Assembly (NCBI GenBank): GCA_963728145.1
Contig: CAVSJA010000002.1
Coordinates: forward strand, 620,001 to 684,000
DNA length: 64,000 bases
Reading direction: 5' to 3'
Source: CAVSJA01 sp963728145
GTDB lineage: Bacteria > Bacteroidota > Bacteroidia > Chitinophagales > Chitinophagaceae
Below the pieces are notes generated by a model. That model did no database searches. It was given only the letters and a program-made list of their open reading frames with translations, and was not told where the DNA came from. Positions 54,129-63,542 of this stretch are shown here, one piece after another; position 1 is the first letter of the stretch, and the number at the start of each line of letters is the position of its first letter. Both the position numbers and the translations under genes were made by a program.

Positions 54129-54950
54129 TCAGTCCTTATCTTGCAGTACAAGCATGGGGATATGGGTTTCGTAAGCCATGGCCGTTGTATGATCTTTTGA
54201 GAAGATACGGTCGAAGAATCCATGCGCGTGCGAAACCATCACCAGCATATCGCTCGAATTCCTTTGTATATAATGATTAATTCCTGTTTTTACTGACTGA
54301 TCTTCCATCGATACAAACTGGTGTGGGATATTCCTTAAGATCTCTTCAATGTCTTTTTTGCCGACCAATTCTTCTGCTTTTGCCCCGCTATGTTGCAATT
54401 GAACATTTAGAATGATTATCGTAGCCTGGAATTGTTTGATGATAGCGAGCAGGGGATCGAATAAATGAAAACTTGTTTTATAGCTGAAATCACTTGCGTA
54501 AGTAACGATGGATATACGTTTGTATGAAGCGTCATGGGGCACGATCAATACCGGTTTTCTTAGTTTTCGAATAACATTAGTCGTTGTACTTCCAATGATC
54601 TTTTCAATTCCACCGGCGCCCTTCATTCCCATTATTATGACATCAGCACTGCGTTCCTTTGTCAATGACTTCACTTCATCGGATGCAACTCCTATACGAA
54701 CCAGCCATTCAACTTCAACTCCATATTGACTATGCAGGAATTCTGCTTCCTTACGAATTAGTTCTTCATTTTCCTTTTGCATTTCATCGGCGGTCACCAT
54801 CACATAAGGAACTTCACTAACGGGAGTCGGCAACATATACGCATGAAAGAGCAGGAGCTTTGCACCCATTACTTTGGCAAGTTGTGCCGCGTATGCCGCG
54901 GCATTGCGGGATGCGGGTGAAAAGTCAACGGGAATAAGGAAGTTCTGCAT
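54129..54950 (-). CDS. Universal stress protein with two Usp domains
   Basis: The 273-residue protein has tandem Usp domains: FLIPVDFSPASRNAAAYAAQ at the start, the nucleotide-binding GMKGAGGIEKIIGSTT (~127), a second FLIP-like start (ISIVTYASDFSYKT) and a degenerate C-terminal site (MVSHAHGFFDRIFSKD). The first domain has the full G-2x-G-9x-G-S/T motif, so it likely binds ATP. A stress or growth-arrest role is by family only. It is upstream of the tRNA-Leu gene, same strand. Confidence 0.9.
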   Translation of the reverse strand: MQNFLIPVDFSPASRNAAAYAAQLAKVMGAKLLLFHAYMLPTPVSEVPYVMVTADEMQKENEELIRKEAEFLHSQYGVEVEWLVRIGVASDEVKSLTKERSADVIIMGMKGAGGIEKIIGSTTTNVIRKLRKPVLIVPHDASYKRISIVTYASDFSYKTSFHLFDPLLAIIKQFQATIIILNVQLQHSGAKAEELVGKKDIEEILRNIPHQFVSMEDQSVKTGINHYIQRNSSDMLVMVSHAHGFFDRIFSKDHTTAMAYETHIPMLVLQDKD

Positions 54951-55045
54951 AAGCGAGGTTTGTTATAAAGTTACTTGATGCAGGGGATTGGGAGACGAGA
55001 ATTAGGAATTGGTTATCCAATCGTAATTCTTTTTGCAAAAATCAG

Positions 55046-55127
55046 TGCGCATGGAGGGACTCGAACCCCCACGGATTACTCCACCAGATCCTAAGTCTGG
55101 CGCGGCTACCAATTACGCCACATGCGC
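55046..55127 (-). tRNA. tRNA-Leu (anticodon UAG)
   Basis: On the minus strand an 82-nt cloverleaf fits: acceptor stem GCGCATG/CATGCGC, anticodon stem CCAGA/TCTGG with loop CTTAGGA (anticodon TAG, codon CUA), a long variable arm containing GGA GTAA TCC (class II), T-loop TTCGAGT and discriminator A. CCA is not encoded. It reads leucine codons for the leuS-encoded synthetase. Confidence 0.95.
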
Positions 55128-55173
55128 TGATTACATTACTAATAAAAGAACTTTATTCTACAGTGGTGCAATT

Positions 55174-55243
55174 GTCTCGAACCCCCACGGATTACTCCAG
55201 CTGCCAACCTGCCTGCCGACAGGCAGGTTACGCCACATGCGCT
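55174..55243 (-). pseudogene. Degenerate tRNA-Leu copy with palindrome in place of D/anticodon arms
   Basis: 24 nt (55176-55199) match 55060-55083 of the intact gene exactly, and 16 nt (55228-55243) match 55113-55128. Between them, instead of the anticodon and D arms, lies a perfect hairpin: arms AACCTGCCTG and CAGGCAGGTT around CCGA (55206-55229). It cannot fold as a tRNA with an anticodon. The acceptor 3' strand is missing. Confidence 0.8.
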
Positions 55244-55348
55244 TTAACTTTTTGTTCTAACGTTCTAAAGAACTCTAACCAAAGTTTGCAAAAGTAGCAG
55301 TTTTTAGCTTCACTAGTAAGACCGGCTTCTTTTCGTAAATTCGTTCCG

Positions 55349-57592
55349 ATGGATTCTGTTGTAGCGATAACTAAATACAATCTTAATGAAGAACAGGAGA
55401 AAAAGCTCATCCTTCGCGAATACCGTTCTTTATTAAAAAGTCTTAAACCCAAGCTTAAAGCCGGGGGATAAGGAACTGGTACGCATGGCTTTTGAGATGT
55501 CCGCTGATGCACATAAAACCATGCGCCGAAAGAGTGGCGAGCCCTATATTCTTCATCCATTAGCTGTTGCAAGAATCTGCGTTGAAGAGATTGGATTAGG
55601 CGTTCGTTCTTCTATTTGTTCGCTCCTGCATGATACCGTTGAAGACACCGATATGACGCTCGATGACGTTGAGCGGGAATTCGGAACCGAGATTGCAAGG
55701 ATTGTGGATGGGCTTACAAAAATCTCCAACGTCATCGACGTTAACGCCTCCCAGCAGGCTGAGAATTTTAAAAAGATCCTGCTCACCTTAACCGATGATC
55801 CCCGGGTCATATCTGATCAAGCTTGCCGATCGCCTGCATAATATGCGTACGCTCGACAGTATGAAGCGGGAAAAGCAATTGAAAATTTCCTCTGAAACGG
55901 TTTATGTATACGCTCCGCTTGCACACCGGATGGGTCTTTACAATATTAAGACAGAGCTGGAAGACCTTGCGATGAAGTATATGGAACCTGATGCATACAA
56001 GGAGATCGCAAGGAAGCTGGCGGAAACAAAAAGAGAACGCACGAGATATATCAATGAGTTTATCAAGCCAATCAAGGATAAACTTGAAAAAGGCAATTTT
56101 GCAGTTTGAGATTTATGGCCGACCAAAAAGTATCCATTCTATCTGGAATAAGATGAGGAAAAAAGGAGTGGCATTCGAAGAAGTTTATGACCTCTTTGCC
56201 ATCCGGGTGATACTTGATGCACCAACGGAACGCGAAAAAGAAGATTGCTGGAAAGTATATTCTTTTATTACGGATGAATATACTCCTGCACCTGAACGTT
56301 TACGTGACTGGTTGAGTAATCCAAAATCTAATGGTTACGAAGCTTTGCATACGACAGTGATGGGTCCACAGGGAAAATGGGTGGAAGTGCAGATACGGAC
56401 TAAGCGTATGAATGAAATCGCGGAAAAAGGTCTTGCGGCTCACTGGAAATACAAGGAAGGGGCCGCTGATGAAAGCCGGTTTGATAAATGGTTTCAGCAG
56501 ATCCGCGAGGTGTTGAATACGCAGGATACAGATTCGGTGGATTTCCTGCAGGATTTCAAAACGAGTTTTCTTGCCGAAGAAATCTATGTCTATACTCCAA
56601 AGGGAGATGTAAAAATGTTGCCGGTTGGATCTACAGCCTTGGATTTTGCATTTGCGATTCATAGTGCTGTTGGGTCGCAATGTATAGGTGCAAAGGTTAA
56701 TCACAAACTTGTTCCTATTAGCCATAAACTTCGCAGCGGTGACCAGGTAGAAATTATCACTTCATCAAAACAAAAGCCCACTGAAGATTGGTTGAAGTCT
56801 TGTTGTTACTGCAAAAGCAAAAACCAAGATCAAGGATGCGTTAAAGGAAGAAAAAAGAAAAGTTGCTGATGAAGGCAAATATATTGTTCAGCGAAAGCTG
56901 GAAAACATGGGTGCCGCTTTCAATCAACATAATGTTGATGTCCTTACTGCCTTTTATAAATTACCATCTCCTCTGGATCTGTATTACCAGGTATCGATTA
57001 AGACGATCGATCTGAAAGAACTGAAAGATTTTAATTTGTTGGGAGACAAATTGGAGACCACCAAAACCAGTCGAAACCAATAACCGAAAACAAACATGAA
57101 GGCGGTCTGGCTGCAATTCCAAAAAAAGACGCAGAGCTGATCATTTTCGGTGAAAGCAGCGATCGGATTGTTTATAATCTTGCCAATTGTTGTAAGCCCA
57201 TTCCCGGTGATGACGTTTTCGGATTTGTAACTACTGGAAAAGGTCTTACCATTCATCGCACCAATTGTCCCAATGCCGCTAAATTAATGGCGAATTATGG
57301 CCATCGGGTTGTAAAAACAAAATGGGCCAAGAATAAAGAGATATCTTTCCTTACCGGTTTGAAGATTGTTGGCATGGATGATGTTGGTGTGATACATAAG
57401 ATCACCAACTTAATTTCTGGTGAATTAAAGATCAATATTAGCGCAATGACCATTGAAGCGAATGACGGATTGTTCGAGGGAAATATTAAAATATATGTTC
57501 ATGATAAGGAAGAACTCGATGAATTGGTTGACCGATTAAAGAGACTTCCGGGAATTGAAACTGTCGACCGATATGACACAGAACTGTCATAA
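55349..57592 (+). CDS. rel: Bifunctional (p)ppGpp synthetase/hydrolase (Rel/SpoT), broken by five or six frame shifts
   Basis: Joined frames give a ~740-residue Rel/SpoT. The N-terminal HD hydrolase has GEPYILHPLAVARI and SLLHDTVEDTD; then come the synthetase with YDLFAIRVI and GYEALHTTV...VEVQIRTKRMNEIAE, a TGS domain (EEIYVYTPKGDVKMLPVGST), a zinc/RIS-like ANCCKPIPGD and a C-terminal ACT (LKIVGMDDVGVIHKI). Start is ATG 55349 (MDSVVAITKYN). The frame changes at ~55463-55467 (G5 run), ~55811, ~56102, ~56799 and once or twice at 57063-57080; each is one extra base. Only this rel gene is in the window. Either the consensus is poor here or the gene is dead. Confidence 0.85.
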
Positions 57593-57747
57593 TTTATAAA
57601 AAATTGCTCTGTATCTGATTTTTCGCATACCCCAAGATAACCTTTCACTAAACAGGTCACCTTTTGTGCAGCTTGTTTAACAATTTGATTGTCTGACCTA
57701 CATCCTTTTTAGAAAGACTTACTATTTATAATTAAAGACTCGCCATC

Positions 57748-60675
57748 ATGAAACAAAAATTGAAACTTCTGATGCTGTCATTTCTGGCATCAGCACTACC
57801 TGCTTTTGTATTTGCCCAGGTGAGCGTTTCCGGTACGATTACCGACGCGACCAACAATCCGGTCATCGGGGCATCAGTTAAACTAAGAAACTCAAACGTT
57901 GGTACAGCAACGGATCCCACTGGAAAATTTAGCCTAACGATTCCAGGCACTGGGGGCACGCTCGAGATCTCCTCAATTGGATTCAAAACTCAAACTGTCG
58001 AAGTAACCGCCAGCAACGCCAATCTGGTTGTGAAAATGGAAGAAGACGTAGGCAGATTGGATGAAGTGGTCGTTACAGGTTTGGCAACAAGCGTAAAAAG
58101 ACGAAACCTTGCCAACTCTGTTGCAACTATTTCAAGCAAACAATTATCGGGTACTGCACCAGCCCAAACATTTGATGCTGCATTGAATGGTAAAATAACC
58201 GGTGCATACATTAATTCCAATTCGGGGGCGCCGGGTGGAGGTATATCAATTAAGTTGAGAGGTGTTACTTCCATATTTGGTAACACTCAACCACTTTTTG
58301 TAGTGGATGGTGTGTTCGTAGACAACACAGCAACACCTGCGGGTTTGAATGTGGTAACGCAGGCAGCAGCCGCTGGTAATGCATCAAACCAGGATAACCC
58401 ATCAAGCCGTATTGCAGATTTACGTCCTGAAGAAATTGAAAATGTTGAGATCCTCAAAGGAGCTGCAGCTGCGGCAATCTATGGGTCGAAAGCTGCCGCT
58501 GGTGTGGTAATCATTACAACTAAAAGAGGTAAGGCAGGAAAAACAGCAATCAATTTTTCTCAGGATCTGGGAGTCATAAAGGTTCGAAAACTTTTGGGAG
58601 CAAGACCGCTTGATGTTAAGAAAGTAACCGACCAGGGCTGGGACGTGAATGAATTCAATGCTGCGGTGGCTGCCGGAAAGGTTTATGACTATGAAAAAGA
58701 AATCTATGGTGAAACTGGATTGTTAAGCAATTCCATCCTTAGTCTTTCAGGAGGTTCCGAAAGAACTAGCTTTTATCTTTCTGTTTCTCATAGGGATGAA
58801 GAAGGAATAATTGCACGTACAGGTTATAAGGCCAATAGCATAAGGTTAAATATAGACCATCGAATTTCTGACAACGTAAAACTTGGACTAAGTACAAACT
58901 TTATCAATTCGTCTTCAGATCGCGGACTAACAAATAATGATAATGCCGGAGTTACCTATGGTGTTGCACTTTCTTCAACACCAAACTTTACCGAATTGCA
59001 TGCTGATGCATTGGGAACCTACCCGAGAAATAAGTATGCTGCATCCAATCCAATTGAAACGAGAGATAAGATGACAAACAATGAGGGAGTCAACCGATTC
59101 GTGATTGGAATAAACCTTGATGCTATTTTGCATAAAGCAACAAAAAGCACTACCCGGTTAATTGCGAGAGGAGGTGTTGATTTTTATGGGCTGCGGACAG
59201 ATGCTCAATTCCCTGCTTCGCTTCAATTCCAGGAAGTGAATAAGGGAACATCCATACAGGGCTTTACAAGGAACCTGAATACAAATTATATTCTTTCCCT
59301 GGTCAATGTATTTAATGCGTCTGACAACGCATCCTTTACTACTTCACTGGGAATAACCCAGGAAACTGGTGATTATGATAACCTGCTCAACGTGGCCACC
59401 CAGGTTATTTCGGGTCAGTCAAATGTAGATCAGGCAGGTGCGTTGACGGCTACACAATTCAGAACAAAGAACTATGATAATGGATTCTTTATTCAGGAAG
59501 AAATATCCCTGATGGACGCATTTACAATTAATGCCGGTATACGTTTCGATAAGTCAACCAACAATGGAGATCCCGATAAATACTATTCTTATCCAAAGGC
59601 CGGCGTATCCTGGAACCTGACAAGAATGGATTTCTTTAATTTGGATTTCTTCGATAATCTCAAAGTAAGAGCTGCATACGGCCAGGCGGGCAACTTCCCT
59701 GCATTTGGAAGTAAGTTCACTTCACTTCTTGTTTCAAATATCAGCGGCTTTCCTGGATCGCTGGTAAGTACTCAACAGGGTAATCCCGACATCTTACCGG
59801 AACGCCAAACCGAATTGGAAGCCGGTGTCGATTTCAGCATTCTTAACAGTCGTTTGAATTTCGAATTCACTTACTATAATAAAAAGATATTCGATTTCCT
59901 GTTATTGCGCACTGTTCCTGCTTCTTCCGGATTTTCTACCCAATGGGTGAATGCGGGTGATTTAAAGAATCATGGAATAGAGGTAAGCGTGAACGCCCAA
60001 CCGATTTCCAATGCAACAATCCGTTGGTCAACCACGCTTAATTTCTGGATGAACCGTTCAGAAGTGACTGAACTTACTATTCCACCGGTTGTATTGGGTG
60101 GTTTCGGTAACACACTAGGTACATTTAAGATTGAACAGGGAAAATCCGCAACACAAATTGTCGGTATCGATGGCGCCAATGGTGTAGTTGAACTCGGTAA
60201 TCAGGAACCTGAATTCCAGATGAACTGGTTTAACGAATTCAGCTTATGGAAAAATTTGAGCGTTCGTTTCCTTTTCCATCTGAAGCAAGGAGGAGACAAT
60301 ATCAATCTTACAGAATTGCTTACAGACCTCGGAGGAACAAGTCCCGATTATGATGAAGATAATAATGGTAACGGAATTATCGATTCAAAGGATAGGATTG
60401 ATGCGCTTGGAGTAACAGCAAGACCGTTTGTTCAGGATGCCGGTTACCTTCGCCTTCGCGAGATAGGAGTTTATTACACATTCACTAAGATGCCGTTCAG
60501 CTTCTTGAGAGGGCTGAGAGTTGGAGCATCAGCATACAACTATCTCACGTGGACGAAATATAAGAGTTATGATCCTGAGGTTTCGAATTTTGGAACAGGA
60601 TTTTCAACAGGAGTTGAAGTAACTCCATTCCCATCTTCAAAACGTGCATCACTTCATCTGTCTGTTGATTTCTAA
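57748..60675 (+). CDS. SusC/RagA family TonB-dependent outer membrane protein
   Basis: The 975-residue protein has a signal peptide (ending ALPAFVFA, residue 23), a carboxypeptidase-regulatory-like domain (VSGTITDATNNPVIGASVKL, ~26-105), a plug with the DEVVVTGLATSVKRR signature, and a 22-strand barrel ending in LHLSVDF with terminal Phe. SusC-type proteins import oligosaccharides or peptides with a SusD lid using TonB. The SusD gene follows 19 bp downstream. No glycosidase or regulator is in this window, so the substrate is unknown. No -7 box stands out in the 155-bp gap upstream. Confidence 0.94.
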   Translation: MKQKLKLLMLSFLASALPAFVFAQVSVSGTITDATNNPVIGASVKLRNSNVGTATDPTGKFSLTIPGTGGTLEISSIGFKTQTVEVTASNANLVVKMEEDVGRLDEVVVTGLATSVKRRNLANSVATISSKQLSGTAPAQTFDAALNGKITGAYINSNSGAPGGGISIKLRGVTSIFGNTQPLFVVDGVFVDNTATPAGLNVVTQAAAAGNASNQDNPSSRIADLRPEEIENVEILKGAAAAAIYGSKAAAGVVIITTKRGKAGKTAINFSQDLGVIKVRKLLGARPLDVKKVTDQGWDVNEFNAAVAAGKVYDYEKEIYGETGLLSNSILSLSGGSERTSFYLSVSHRDEEGIIARTGYKANSIRLNIDHRISDNVKLGLSTNFINSSSDRGLTNNDNAGVTYGVALSSTPNFTELHADALGTYPRNKYAASNPIETRDKMTNNEGVNRFVIGINLDAILHKATKSTTRLIARGGVDFYGLRTDAQFPASLQFQEVNKGTSIQGFTRNLNTNYILSLVNVFNASDNASFTTSLGITQETGDYDNLLNVATQVISGQSNVDQAGALTATQFRTKNYDNGFFIQEEISLMDAFTINAGIRFDKSTNNGDPDKYYSYPKAGVSWNLTRMDFFNLDFFDNLKVRAAYGQAGNFPAFGSKFTSLLVSNISGFPGSLVSTQQGNPDILPERQTELEAGVDFSILNSRLNFEFTYYNKKIFDFLLLRTVPASSGFSTQWVNAGDLKNHGIEVSVNAQPISNATIRWSTTLNFWMNRSEVTELTIPPVVLGGFGNTLGTFKIEQGKSATQIVGIDGANGVVELGNQEPEFQMNWFNEFSLWKNLSVRFLFHLKQGGDNINLTELLTDLGGTSPDYDEDNNGNGIIDSKDRIDALGVTARPFVQDAGYLRLREIGVYYTFTKMPFSFLRGLRVGASAYNYLTWTKYKSYDPEVSNFGTGFSTGVEVTPFPSSKRASLHLSVDF

Positions 60676-60694
60676 TCAAAAAATTCTGACAATT

Positions 60695-61997
60695 ATGAAA
60701 AAGATCATCATAAAAACACTTGTATTATTTTTTACAGCAGGCACTTTATTGACTGCGTGTAAAAAGGAGGTAGGTAACCTGAATAACCCTACGATCGAAG
60801 ATTTCCTGGAGAATGCTACCAGGGACCAATTAAATAACCTTGTATCCGGTATTCAATCAGGGTATAGAAATAACTATCCCATGTACCTGGATGTTGTAGG
60901 TGTAATTGGAAGAGAAATATATCGTTTCTCAGGTGCTGATCCGCGTTATGTTTCGGATCTGTTGGGCCAGGGTAGTGCTACGCTTAACAACAACACCTTC
61001 TATCTTACAAACCCATGGAATTCCCGTTACCGTGTAGTAAAGAATGCAAATGTGTTGATCCAGTCTACCAATAATTCTACTTTAATAGATGCTGCAGAAA
61101 AAAAGGGTTACCTGGGTTTCGCAAAAACCATGATGGCGCATCAGATGCTAATGAATCTGAACATGACATATACCAATGGAATCCGGATACAGGTAGAAGA
61201 TCCAAACAATTTAGGTCCAATAGTTGATTATAATGGTTCTCTTACGGCAATTGCCGCCCTGTTGGATGAAGGCAGAACTGATCTGACTGGAGCAACAATT
61301 TCATTTAATCTATCTGGTTTTATTGGTTTGTCAGATGCAGCTGGATTAATAAAATTCAATCGCGCGCTGGCAGCAAGGGTAGCAGCGTATCGGGAGCAGT
61401 GGGCTGCAGTACTCACCAGCATTGAACGAATCATTTTTCGCAATTGACGGCAGTTTCAACGCTGGAGCCTATATGACCTTCGGTACAGGTACAGGTGACC
61501 AATTGAATCAGGCTTTCTTCCCGCAAAATCAGGGTGGGGAACTGAGGCTGGCCCATCCATCTTATGTAACTGATATCGAGGCTGGTGATGACAGGATTGG
61601 TAAAGCTACTTTAAGAACAACTGCGGGTACATCAGGTGGATTGACAAGCAACCGGGACGTTTGGGTATACACCACAAGCACTGATCCGATAGGAATTATC
61701 CGTAATGAAGAATTGATTTTGTTATATGCTGAAGCAAAGATCCGCACGAATGTGTTGGGAGATGCAGTAACAGCCATTAATAAAATACGGCAGGGCCATG
61801 GACTCACTCCTTATGCTGGTGCAGTTACTCAGCCTGCATTAATTGATGAAATGTTGAAGCAAAGAAGATACTCATTATTCTTCGAAGGACATCGCTGGGT
61901 TGATATGCGCAGATATAACAGGTTAGGTCAATTACCAATAGATCGTCCAGGTGATGATGTTTGGGTAATGTTTCCACTGCCATTGACTGAGCTTTAA
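60695..61997 (+). CDS. SusD/RagB family lipoprotein, frame break inside
   Basis: The ~433-residue SusD-like protein has a lipobox (LLTACKK, C22), the N-terminal helical bundle (NNLVSGIQSGYRNNYPMYL; NANVLIQ), and the C-terminal RagB region (AEAKIRTNV, INKIRQGHGL, RRYSLFFEGHRWVDMRRYN). SusD is the surface lid of the SusC importer. The frame breaks at ~61427: dropping one base gives LTSINESFFAIDGSF. The product is shorter than many SusD (~500-600), but all landmarks are there. The break is most likely a consensus error. Confidence 0.9.
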
Positions 61998-62016
61998 TTT
62001 TTCACGAATCACGAAT

Positions 62017-62060
62017 AAAAACCTCTTTCCTCGCAGTAGTTTGGCGGAGAGAGGTTTTTT
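62017..62060 (+). terminator. Terminator after SusD gene
   Basis: AAAAACCTCT and AGAGGTTTTT form a 10-bp stem with a 23-nt apical part that can pair partly, followed by T. Confidence 0.8.
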
Positions 62061-62085
62061 ATTTTCCCCTTTTAGTGGCTTAACC

Positions 62086-62093
62086 TATTTTTG
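62086..62093 (+). promoter_or_regulatory. -7 box of purA
   Basis: TATTTTTG, with TTTT 20 nt upstream (62062-62065), 35 nt before the ATG of purA. Confidence 0.5.
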
Positions 62094-62128
62094 CTGCCTT
62101 CTGTAAAACTTATTCAAAAGTGGTTTAA

Positions 62129-63394
62129 ATGGTTGATGTTATTTTAGGCTTACAATGGGGAGACGAAGGCAAGGGAAAGATCGTAGATTATTTTGCACCC
62201 AGATATGATATTATCGCAAGGTTCCAGGGAGGTCCCAACGCCGGACATACATTATATGTCAATGGTAGTAAGGTTGTTTTGCACCAGATCCCTTCCGGGA
62301 TATTTCATGAAAACAAGATAAACCTGATTGGAAATGGCGTGGTGCTCGATCCCGTCACGTTGAAAAGGGAATGCAAAACGGTAAAAGATTTCGGTATCGA
62401 CTACCAGAAAAATCTTTTTATCTCGGATCGAACGCATCTTATTCTCCCCACGCATAGGGCATTGGATAAGGCTTCGGAAAAGGCAAAAGGAAATGAAAAG
62501 ATCGGATCTACCTTAAAAGGGATTGGTCCTGCATATATGGACAAGACGGGAAGGAATGGTTTACGTGTGGGAGACCTTTTAGACAAGTCCTTCACTACCC
62601 AATACATCAAACTCCGTTTAAAGCATCAAAGATTACTGGACTCAATGAATTTCGATGAAGACATTTCGGCATGGGAGGAAGAATTTTTTGATGCGCTCGA
62701 GTTCATGCATCAATTCCAGGTTGTAAATGGTGAATACTTCATTAACGAAAAGATCAGCCAGGGAAAAAAAGTAATGGCAGAAGGCGCGCAAGGGAGCATG
62801 TTAGATGTCGACTTTGGAACTTTTCCTTTTGTCACTTCCTCCAATACAATTTCAGCAGGTGTTTGTACCGGTCTTGGCGTAGCTCCTCAAAAAATCAAAG
62901 ATGTAATCGGAGTTACAAAAGCATATTGTACCAGGGTTGGCAGTGGTCCTTTCCCAACTGAATTGAATGATGCAACGGGTGAAGAATTGAGAAAGATCGG
63001 GAATGAATTCGGTGCTACCACCGGGCGTCCCCGCAGGTGTGGTTGGATTGATCTGGTGGCGCTTAGATTTGCCTGTATGGTAAATGGAGTGACCCAATTA
63101 CTTATGACCAAGGCAGATGTACTCGATGCTTTTGAGGAATTAAAAGTGTGTACAACCTATAATATCGATGGCAAATCAGTGAAGGAAGTTCCATTCCAGA
63201 TGACCAGGGTTACTATTGAGCCCGAATTGAAATCATTTAAAGGTTGGAAAACAGATATTTCAGCCATAAAATCACCGGCTGATCTTCCGAAGGAAATGAA
63301 GGAATATGTTGCATTTATTAACAATTATCTCGGCGTAAAAGTCGCTTATATCAGCAATGGCCCTGGCAGGGATCAATTGATCGAAATGAATTAA
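62129..63394 (+). CDS. purA: Adenylosuccinate synthetase
   Basis: PurA links IMP and aspartate using GTP in the first dedicated step to AMP. The 421-residue protein has GDEGKGK near residue 11 (P-loop-like), the GPNAGHT motif (His general acid), the switch region GIGPAY.DK.GRNGLRV, TTTGRPRR-like ATTGRPRRCGW, and the C-terminal GPGRDQLIE. Length matches the family (~425). It has its own promoter after the SusD terminator. Essential for purine synthesis. Confidence 0.97.
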   Translation: MVDVILGLQWGDEGKGKIVDYFAPRYDIIARFQGGPNAGHTLYVNGSKVVLHQIPSGIFHENKINLIGNGVVLDPVTLKRECKTVKDFGIDYQKNLFISDRTHLILPTHRALDKASEKAKGNEKIGSTLKGIGPAYMDKTGRNGLRVGDLLDKSFTTQYIKLRLKHQRLLDSMNFDEDISAWEEEFFDALEFMHQFQVVNGEYFINEKISQGKKVMAEGAQGSMLDVDFGTFPFVTSSNTISAGVCTGLGVAPQKIKDVIGVTKAYCTRVGSGPFPTELNDATGEELRKIGNEFGATTGRPRRCGWIDLVALRFACMVNGVTQLLMTKADVLDAFEELKVCTTYNIDGKSVKEVPFQMTRVTIEPELKSFKGWKTDISAIKSPADLPKEMKEYVAFINNYLGVKVAYISNGPGRDQLIEMN

Positions 63395-63485
63395 TGCCCG
63401 TTGGCAAAATCAAAATAATACAGGAAATATTTTAATCCACAGCAGAATCTCTTAGCTTTATTTAAGCGTAAAATTTTTTTTGAAA

Positions 63486-63521
63486 AAAATTTTGGCGGAT
63501 TAAAAACTTCGCCGAAATTTT
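63486..63521. repeat. Inverted repeat upstream of the acidic protein gene
   Basis: AAAATTTTGGCG (63486-63497) and CGCCGAAATTTT (63510-63521) pair along 12 positions with one G-U pair around a 12-nt loop, ending 21 nt before the next start codon. It may be the purA terminator or a leader hairpin of the next gene. Confidence 0.65.
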
Positions 63522-63542
63522 ACACTTCAATCCTATTTGAAC

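Noticed and set aside
55033..55260. 75-residue plus-strand frame across the tRNA-Leu and its broken copy
   Set aside because: It is antisense to a well-folded tRNA gene; such frames through tRNA are commonly spurious.
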